Position numbers and translations under genes: made by a program. DNA of 64,000 nucleotides. It comes from Sphingomonas lycopersici (lineage in GTDB: Bacteria; Pseudomonadota; Alphaproteobacteria; Sphingomonadales; Sphingomonadaceae). The notes beneath the pieces were generated by a model. The model worked only from the letters and a program-made list of their open reading frames with translations. It did no database searches and had not been told where the DNA came from. Where the stretch lies: positions 124,001 to 188,000 of the forward strand of contig NZ_JANFAU010000005.1 in NCBI RefSeq assembly GCF_026130605.1. Direction: 5' to 3'. Below are positions 59,241 through 64,000 of this stretch, piece after piece. Positions within the stretch are counted from its first letter, which is position 1; every line of letters begins with the position of its first letter.

Positions 59241-61826
59241 TTATCGCGATTGCGCGCGCCTTGCATCGGCATTTTTCGTCCGCAAGGTGGCGTTGGCGCT
59301 CGCGGGATCGTCGGGCCAGGGATGTTTGGGGTAGCGGCCGCGCATTTCCTTCGCCACCGCCGCCCAGCTTCCCGCCCAGAAACCGGGCAGATCGCGCGTC
59401 GTCTGGATCGGCCGCCCCGCCGGCGAGGTGAGCGACAGGACGAGCGGCACCCGCCCCTCCCCCACCACCGGATGCTCGGCGAGCCCGAACAACGCCTGCA
59501 CGCGCAATTCGACGCGCGGCCCGCCCTCCGCGCCATAATCGATCGCATGGGTGCTGCCCGCCGGGCTGGCGAAATGCGCCGGGGCGACGCGCTCGATGCG
59601 TTGCAGATCGTCCCACGAGAGCAGGTTGCGGATCGCCTCGGTCAGCGCGCCCGGCGGGATCGCATCGAGCCGCCGCCGCCCCTCGACCGCCGCCGGCAGC
59701 CATTCGTCGAGCCGCGCGAGCAACGCTTCATCGTCGAGCGCCACCCCGGCATAATCGGCGCGCACGCGAAAAGCGCGCGCGCCCTCGCTCCACGGCAGCA
59801 GATCGAGGCCGTGGCGCCGCACCCCCTCGACCAGCGCCGCCGCGATCGTTTCGGGCGCGGCGTGCGAATCCGGGCCGCTCGACAGCCGCACCGCGCCGAG
59901 CCGCCGCTCGCGCAACGGGCGCACCGCGCCGCTCGCGGGGTCGAATTCGGCGGTGTGGCGGGTTTCGATCCGGTCGGCGAACAGCGCCTCGACCACCGCC
60001 GCGTCGATCGGCGCCGCCGAAAGGATGCGCGCACCGGCCGCCATCCCCTGCGTCTCGGCCACCGCGAGCCATTCGTTGCGCGCCAGCGGCGATGTCGGGT
60101 CGAGCCTGAACCCGCGCCCGCCGACCGACGCCCAGCGCTCTCCCGAGGCATCGCGGCGACGCGCGACGCGATCGGGGAAGGCCAAGGCGATGCAGGTCGC
60201 GAGCCCGTCGCCAAAGTTCACGAAGTTCACACGAGTGGCGCGATCGGCTGGAGCGTCATGCGCATCCCCCGACCCGTTCGCGCTGAGCTTGTCGAAGGGC
60301 GTCTTCACATCACGACCGGCAGGACGCCCTTCGACAGGCTCAGGGCGAACGGTCGAGGGGTTGGGGGCGACGTGCCCAAGCCGCGCCCAGCGCGCCGCGA
60401 GGCCGCGCGCGTCCTGCGCCTTGCGCCCGCGATCGCCGCGCCAGCGCCGCAGCCTCAGCTCGAGATCGGGGTCGTTGCCGCCCAGCCCACGCTCGCCGAG
60501 CAGCACCGCGACTTCCGCCGCGGTCTCGGCCAGCCCGATCTCCCCGGCGCGGATCAGCATATGCGCGAGCCGCGGCGGCATCGGCAGCACCGCGACCGCG
60601 CGGCCGTGCGCGGTGGGGCGGCCGTCGGCGTCGATCGCATCGAGCGCGGCGAGCCGGGCGCGCGCCTCGGCCACCGCGGCGTCGGGCGGCGCGTCGATCC
60701 ACGCCAGATCGCGCGGATCGGCGACCCCCCAGATCGCGCTCGCCAGCACCAAAGCGGAAAGATCCGCCTCCAGGATTTCGGGCGGATCGAAGCGCGGCAG
60801 CCCGGCGGTCGCCGCCTCTTCCCACAAGCGATAGGCGACCCCCGGCCGCTGGCGCGCGGCGCGACCGGCGCGCTGGGTCACCGCGGCCTGGCTGGCGCGC
60901 TCGGTGACGAGCCGCGTCATCCCCGCCGCGCGATCGTAACGCGGGCGGCGCGCCAGCCCCGAATCGACCACCACGCCGATCCCGTCGAGCGTCAGGCTGG
61001 TCTCGGCGATCGAGGTGGCGAGCACGAGCTTGCGCGCGCCGTCCGGCTCGGCGCGGATCGCGGCGCGCTGCGCGGCGGGATCGAGGCTGCCGTGGAGCTT
61101 GTGGAGCGTGACGCCGGGGATATTCTCCAGCCGCTCGGCGGTGCGCTCGATCTCGGCGACGCCGGGGAGGAAGGCGAGCACCCCGTCCTGCGTCTCGCGC
61201 AACGCCTGGCGAACCGCGGCGGCCATGGCGTCTTCGATCCGCGTCTCGCCGGTGCGGCCCAGGTAGCGCAGTTCGAGCGGCCAGCTCCGCCCCTCGCTCT
61301 CGATCACCGGTGCGTCGCCGAGCAGCCGCGCGAAGCGCGCGCCGTCGAGCGTCGCCGACATCGCTAATAGCCTGAGATCAGGGCGTAATCCGGCCTGCGC
61401 ATCGATCGCCAGCGCCAGCCCGAAATCGCCGTCGAGGCTGCGTTCATGGACTTCATCGAACAGCACTGCGGAGATGCCCGCGAGTTCGGGGTCGCTCTGG
61501 ATGCGCGCGACGAAAATGCCCTCGGTCACCACCGTGACGCGGGTCTGCGCGGAACGCTTGCTGTCGAGCCGTGTGGCATAGCCGAAGGTCCGCCCGACCG
61601 GCTCCCCGGCGAGCGCCGCCATCCGCTCTGCCGCGGCGCGTGCGGCGAGCCGGCGGGGCGAGAGCAGCAGCACCTCGCCCGTGCACCAGTCTTCCGCGAT
61701 CAGCGCCGGGGCGACCGCGGTGGTCTTGCCCGCCCCCGGCGGGGCGACCAGCACCGCCGCCGATCGCTCGCGCAGGGCGGCGAGCAGATCGGGCAAAACG
61801 GCGTGGATGGGCAGATCGTCAGCCAA
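59241..61826 (-). CDS. hrpB: ATP-dependent RNA helicase HrpB, with in-frame REP insertion
   Basis: An 861-residue DEAH-type helicase: Walker A VAPPGAGKTTAV, DEVHERS, SAT in LLAMSATLDG, TSIAETSLTL, and QRAGRAARQRPGV, then the HrpB C-terminal domain. Residues about 492-518 are encoded by a complete REP pair (60273-60352) read through in frame (TVRPEPVEGRPAG...FDKLSANG), which would sit between domains. The start is a TTG at 61826 with GGAG 5 nt upstream, overlapping the end of the PfkB gene by 8 bp. Function in bacteria not well defined. Confidence 0.92.
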   Translation of the reverse strand: MADDLPIHAVLPDLLAALRERSAAVLVAPPGAGKTTAVAPALIAEDWCTGEVLLLSPRRLAARAAAERMAALAGEPVGRTFGYATRLDSKRSAQTRVTVVTEGIFVARIQSDPELAGISAVLFDEVHERSLDGDFGLALAIDAQAGLRPDLRLLAMSATLDGARFARLLGDAPVIESEGRSWPLELRYLGRTGETRIEDAMAAAVRQALRETQDGVLAFLPGVAEIERTAERLENIPGVTLHKLHGSLDPAAQRAAIRAEPDGARKLVLATSIAETSLTLDGIGVVVDSGLARRPRYDRAAGMTRLVTERASQAAVTQRAGRAARQRPGVAYRLWEEAATAGLPRFDPPEILEADLSALVLASAIWGVADPRDLAWIDAPPDAAVAEARARLAALDAIDADGRPTAHGRAVAVLPMPPRLAHMLIRAGEIGLAETAAEVAVLLGERGLGGNDPDLELRLRRWRGDRGRKAQDARGLAARWARLGHVAPNPSTVRPEPVEGRPAGRDVKTPFDKLSANGSGDAHDAPADRATRVNFVNFGDGLATCIALAFPDRVARRRDASGERWASVGGRGFRLDPTSPLARNEWLAVAETQGMAAGARILSAAPIDAAVVEALFADRIETRHTAEFDPASGAVRPLRERRLGAVRLSSGPDSHAAPETIAAALVEGVRRHGLDLLPWSEGARAFRVRADYAGVALDDEALLARLDEWLPAAVEGRRRLDAIPPGALTEAIRNLLSWDDLQRIERVAPAHFASPAGSTHAIDYGAEGGPRVELRVQALFGLAEHPVVGEGRVPLVLSLTSPAGRPIQTTRDLPGFWAGSWAAVAKEMRGRYPKHPWPDDPASANATLRTKNADARRAQSR
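60273..60352. repeat. REP-like pair inside the hrpB coding sequence
   Basis: An 80-bp facing pair (CTGAGCTTGTCGAAG / CTTCGACAGGCTCAG) of the family found between genes elsewhere in the window; here it keeps the reading frame. Confidence 0.85.
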
Positions 61827-62817
61827 CAGACTCCGCCGCGAGCTGCTTCAGATCGACCTGCGGGCGCGCGCCGAAATGGCTGATCACCTCGGCCGCGCAG
61901 ATCGCGCCGAGCCGCAGCGACTGCGCGAGATCGCGCCCCTCGGCCTGCGCGTGGAGGAAGCCTGCCGCGAACAGATCGCCCGCGCCGGTGGTGTCGACCA
62001 CCTTCTCGACCGGGGCGGCGGGGACGTGGACGCGCTCCCCGCCCGCGATCGCCAGCGCGCCGCGCTCGCTCAGCGTCACGACGAGCAACGGCACCTTCGC
62101 CTGCACCGCGGCGATCGCCGCCTCGACATCGGCGGTTTCGGTGAGCGACATGATTTCCGCCTCATTGGCGAACAAAACATCGATCAGCCCGTGGTCGATC
62201 AGCTCGTGGAACGCGCCGCGGTGGCGCTCGATGACGAATTCGGCCGAGAGCGTGAAGGCGACCTTGCGCCCCGCCGCGCGGGCGACGTCGATCGCGGCGC
62301 GCATCGCGGCGCGCGGCTCCTCCGGATCCCACAGATAGCCTTCGAGATAGAGGTAATGCGCATCGGCGATCAGCGCGCGGTCGAGCGCCGCGGCGGGGAG
62401 ATAATGCGACGCGCCGAGGAAGGTGTTCATCGTGCGCTGCCCGTCGGGGGTGACGAAGATCAGGCAGCGGCCGGTGGTCGGCTGGCCCGGGCGCGTCGCG
62501 GTGTCGAAGCGGATGCCCGCGGCGCGGATGTCGTGCGCGAAGACCGCGCCGAGCTGGTCGTCGGCGACCTGCCCGATGAACCCGCACTTGCCGCCCAAGG
62601 AGGCGATGCCGGCGATCGTGTTCGCCGCCGATCCGCCCGAAATCTCCTGCCCCGGCCCCATCTTGGCGTAGAGCGCATCGGCCTCCTCGGGGGAGAAGAC
62701 GAGCTGCATCGCGCCCTTGGTCATCCCGTTGTCGGCGATGAATTCGTCGGTGGCGGGCGCGAGGATGTCGACGATCGCATTGCCGATCGCCACCACGGCG
62801 TAATTGGGGCTGGTCAA
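61819..62817 (-). CDS. PfkB family kinase (adenosine kinase-like)
   Basis: A 332-residue ribokinase/PfkB-fold kinase: AIGNAIVDILA, SGGSAANTIAGIASLGGKCGFIGQVADD and the C-terminal signature DTTGAGDLFAAGFLHA with catalytic Asp. The spacing and N-terminus fit the adenosine kinase-like branch common in alphaproteobacteria. A TTG at 62817 with GGAG 9 nt upstream is the best start; no ATG lies near the conserved first strand. It is just upstream of hrpB and overlaps it by 8 bp. Confidence 0.88.
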   Translation of the reverse strand: MTSPNYAVVAIGNAIVDILAPATDEFIADNGMTKGAMQLVFSPEEADALYAKMGPGQEISGGSAANTIAGIASLGGKCGFIGQVADDQLGAVFAHDIRAAGIRFDTATRPGQPTTGRCLIFVTPDGQRTMNTFLGASHYLPAAALDRALIADAHYLYLEGYLWDPEEPRAAMRAAIDVARAAGRKVAFTLSAEFVIERHRGAFHELIDHGLIDVLFANEAEIMSLTETADVEAAIAAVQAKVPLLVVTLSERGALAIAGGERVHVPAAPVEKVVDTTGAGDLFAAGFLHAQAEGRDLAQSLRLGAICAAEVISHFGARPQVDLKQLAAESVG

Positions 62818-63010
62818 AATTGGTGTCTCCGAATCTCTGGGTGCGGCCGTTGGGCGAACGCAAACGAGCGGTGCGTTAAGCGGCAAAGCCGATCAGGGCA
62901 ACTGTCGGCGCCCCGGCGCCCTTGTGCTCCCGCGAAGGCGGAGACACAACGGAATGCGGGGGGACGCCGCATCTTGCGCAACCGCCTGCTGCCGTTGCAT
63001 CCCTTTGACA

Positions 63011-63679
63011 ATGTTCGGCGCACTCGCCCTGTCGGTGGCCCAATTGGGCGATCCGCGTATTCTGCGCGTGCTGGGCAAGAGCCTGTTGCTCACGCTCGCG
63101 CTGTTCGTGCTGCTCGGCGTCGGCTTGTGGTGGGGCGTCGAGACGTGGCTCGCGCAAAGCGAATGGCATGACGAGATCGCCTCCGCCGCGACGATCGTCG
63201 GGCTCGCGCTCGCCTTCTGGTTCCTGTTCCGCGCGGTGGCGATCGCGGTGATCGGCATCTTCGCCGACGAGGTGGTCACGGCGGTCGAGGCGCGGCATTA
63301 TCCCGCCGCGCTGGCGAGCGCGCGGCCGGTGCCGCTGCATCGCGCGCTGATGATGGGGCTGGGATCGGCGGCGCGGGTCGTGGCGATCAACCTGCTGCTG
63401 CTCCCGCTCTATGGCGTACTGCTCGTCACCGGCGTGGGCACCGCGGCGTTATTCTTCGCGGTCAACGGCTGGCTGCTCGGGCGCGATCTCGGCGATATGG
63501 TCGCGGCGCGGCATATGGATGCGGCGACATTGCGCGCGTGGCGCCGGACGAACGGCGCGCGGCGCTTCCTGCTCGGGCTTGCGGCGACCGGGCTGTTCGT
63601 GGTTCCGCTGCTCAACATCCTCGCGCCGGTGCTCGGCGCGGCGATGGCAACGCATTTCTTCCACCGGGGACGGACATGA
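63011..63679 (+). CDS. EI24 domain integral membrane protein
   Basis: A 222-residue multi-helix membrane protein of the EI24/CysZ-like group: LRVLGKSLLLTLALFVLLGVGLWWG, FWFLFRAVAIAVIGIFADEVVTAVEARHYP, and RRFLLGLAATGLFVVPLLNILAPVLGAAMATHFFHR. The ATG at 63011 is chosen as the first in frame after a REP-like unit (62919-62947). The next gene overlaps it by 4 bp. Function unknown; CysZ transports sulfate, but that is not assumed here. Confidence 0.83.
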   Translation: MFGALALSVAQLGDPRILRVLGKSLLLTLALFVLLGVGLWWGVETWLAQSEWHDEIASAATIVGLALAFWFLFRAVAIAVIGIFADEVVTAVEARHYPAALASARPVPLHRALMMGLGSAARVVAINLLLLPLYGVLLVTGVGTAALFFAVNGWLLGRDLGDMVAARHMDAATLRAWRRTNGARRFLLGLAATGLFVVPLLNILAPVLGAAMATHFFHRGRT

Positions 63680-64000
63680 GGTTTTCGATTTTGGCGGGCG
63701 CGGTGCTGCTGGCGGGCTGCGCCTCGACCGCGACCACCGCGCCGCCGGCGACCCCCGCGGCGGTCGCCCTGCCCTATACGTCGAGCGGGCTCGAACGCGT
63801 GATCGGGCAGGATGCCGCCGCGCTGGTCAAATTGTTCGGCCAGCCCGACGCCGACGTGCGCGAGGGCGATGCGCGCAAGCTGCAGTTCCAGAGCCGCATC
63901 TGCGTGCTCGACGCCTATCTCTATCCGCGCGGCAACGAACAGCGCGTCACCTATATCGACGCGCGCGAGCCCGACGGCAGCGCAATCGACCGCGCAAGCT
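63676..64000 (+). CDS. Lipoprotein of unknown function, cut by window end
   Basis: The first 108 codons of a predicted lipoprotein: MRFSILAGAVLLAGC gives the lipobox, then a Thr/Pro-rich linker and RVIGQDAAALVKLFGQPDADVREGDARKLQFQSRICVLDAYLYP, a short module resembling SmpA/BamE-type folds (inference). It overlaps the EI24 gene by 4 bp (ATGA). The 3' end is outside the window. Confidence 0.75.
   Translation, partial: MRFSILAGAVLLAGCASTATTAPPATPAAVALPYTSSGLERVIGQDAAALVKLFGQPDADVREGDARKLQFQSRICVLDAYLYPRGNEQRVTYIDAREPDGSAIDRAS

Overview
The window is high-GC, gene-dense chromosomal DNA from an alphaproteobacterium, most likely a sphingomonad (Sphingomonas or a close relative). The clues are a circularly permuted two-piece tmRNA gene, an EipA/DUF1134 protein, an NDUFS4-type complex I subunit, a RibB-RibA fusion with a degenerate second domain, large TonB receptors, and many short inverted-repeat (REP-like) units of the kind seen in sphingomonad genomes. 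No phage, plasmid, IS transposase or CRISPR array was seen.

Layout. 1-6021: a minus-strand catabolic operon (acyl-CoA synthetase, amidohydrolase-like protein, Rieske oxygenase, Tat-exported amidase cut by the window edge), with an Old Yellow Enzyme reductase divergent to it. 6147-7967: riboflavin-synthesis fusion protein and a DUF3617 lipoprotein. 8088-38650: an unusually peptidase-rich region. It holds an S10 carboxypeptidase, six serine hydrolases of the beta-lactamase/S12 fold (one fused to a VanX-like D-Ala-D-Ala dipeptidase), a TonB receptor, two XRE-cupin regulators, a YkvI-like permease, an N-acyl-D-amino-acid deacylase relative, two DUF1611/DgcN-like proteins, a POT peptide transporter, a DgcA-like enolase-superfamily racemase, an S9 peptidase and an M19 dipeptidase relative. 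38707-41066: a small exported protein, purC, and a small secreted protein. 41060-45066: TonB receptor, exported protein, di-haem peroxidase and a ModE-type regulator. 45279-51234: ogt, a CatB-type acetyltransferase, tRNA-Ser(GCT), eipA, an enoyl-CoA hydratase, two tandem hotdog thioesterases, a lipoprotein and a CHAP protein. 51375-54621: GPH transporter with an SDR, and a divergent SDR. 54622-55582: tmRNA and an Rrf2 regulator. 55621-64000: mscL, lemA, two TPM-domain proteins, a NUDIX hydrolase, an NDUFS4-like protein, hrpB, a PfkB kinase, an EI24-like membrane protein and a partial lipoprotein.

The most interesting part is 12-38 kb. I read it as a locus for taking up and dismantling peptides that contain D-residues: outer-membrane uptake, several periplasmic D-peptide/acyl hydrolases, a POT permease, then DgcN/DgcA-type conversion of D-glutamate through its N-acetyl form. 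A near-palindromic motif (core close to TCTAATTAGGA) recurs at about seven places in the intergenic regions upstream of the permease, dgcN, the dgcA/S9 divergent promoter, one XRE-cupin gene and the following S12 gene, so these transcription units probably form one regulon. Substrate and regulator assignments are inference. Several metal-dependent hydrolase-fold proteins here have lost their canonical metal-binding HxH or HxD motif.
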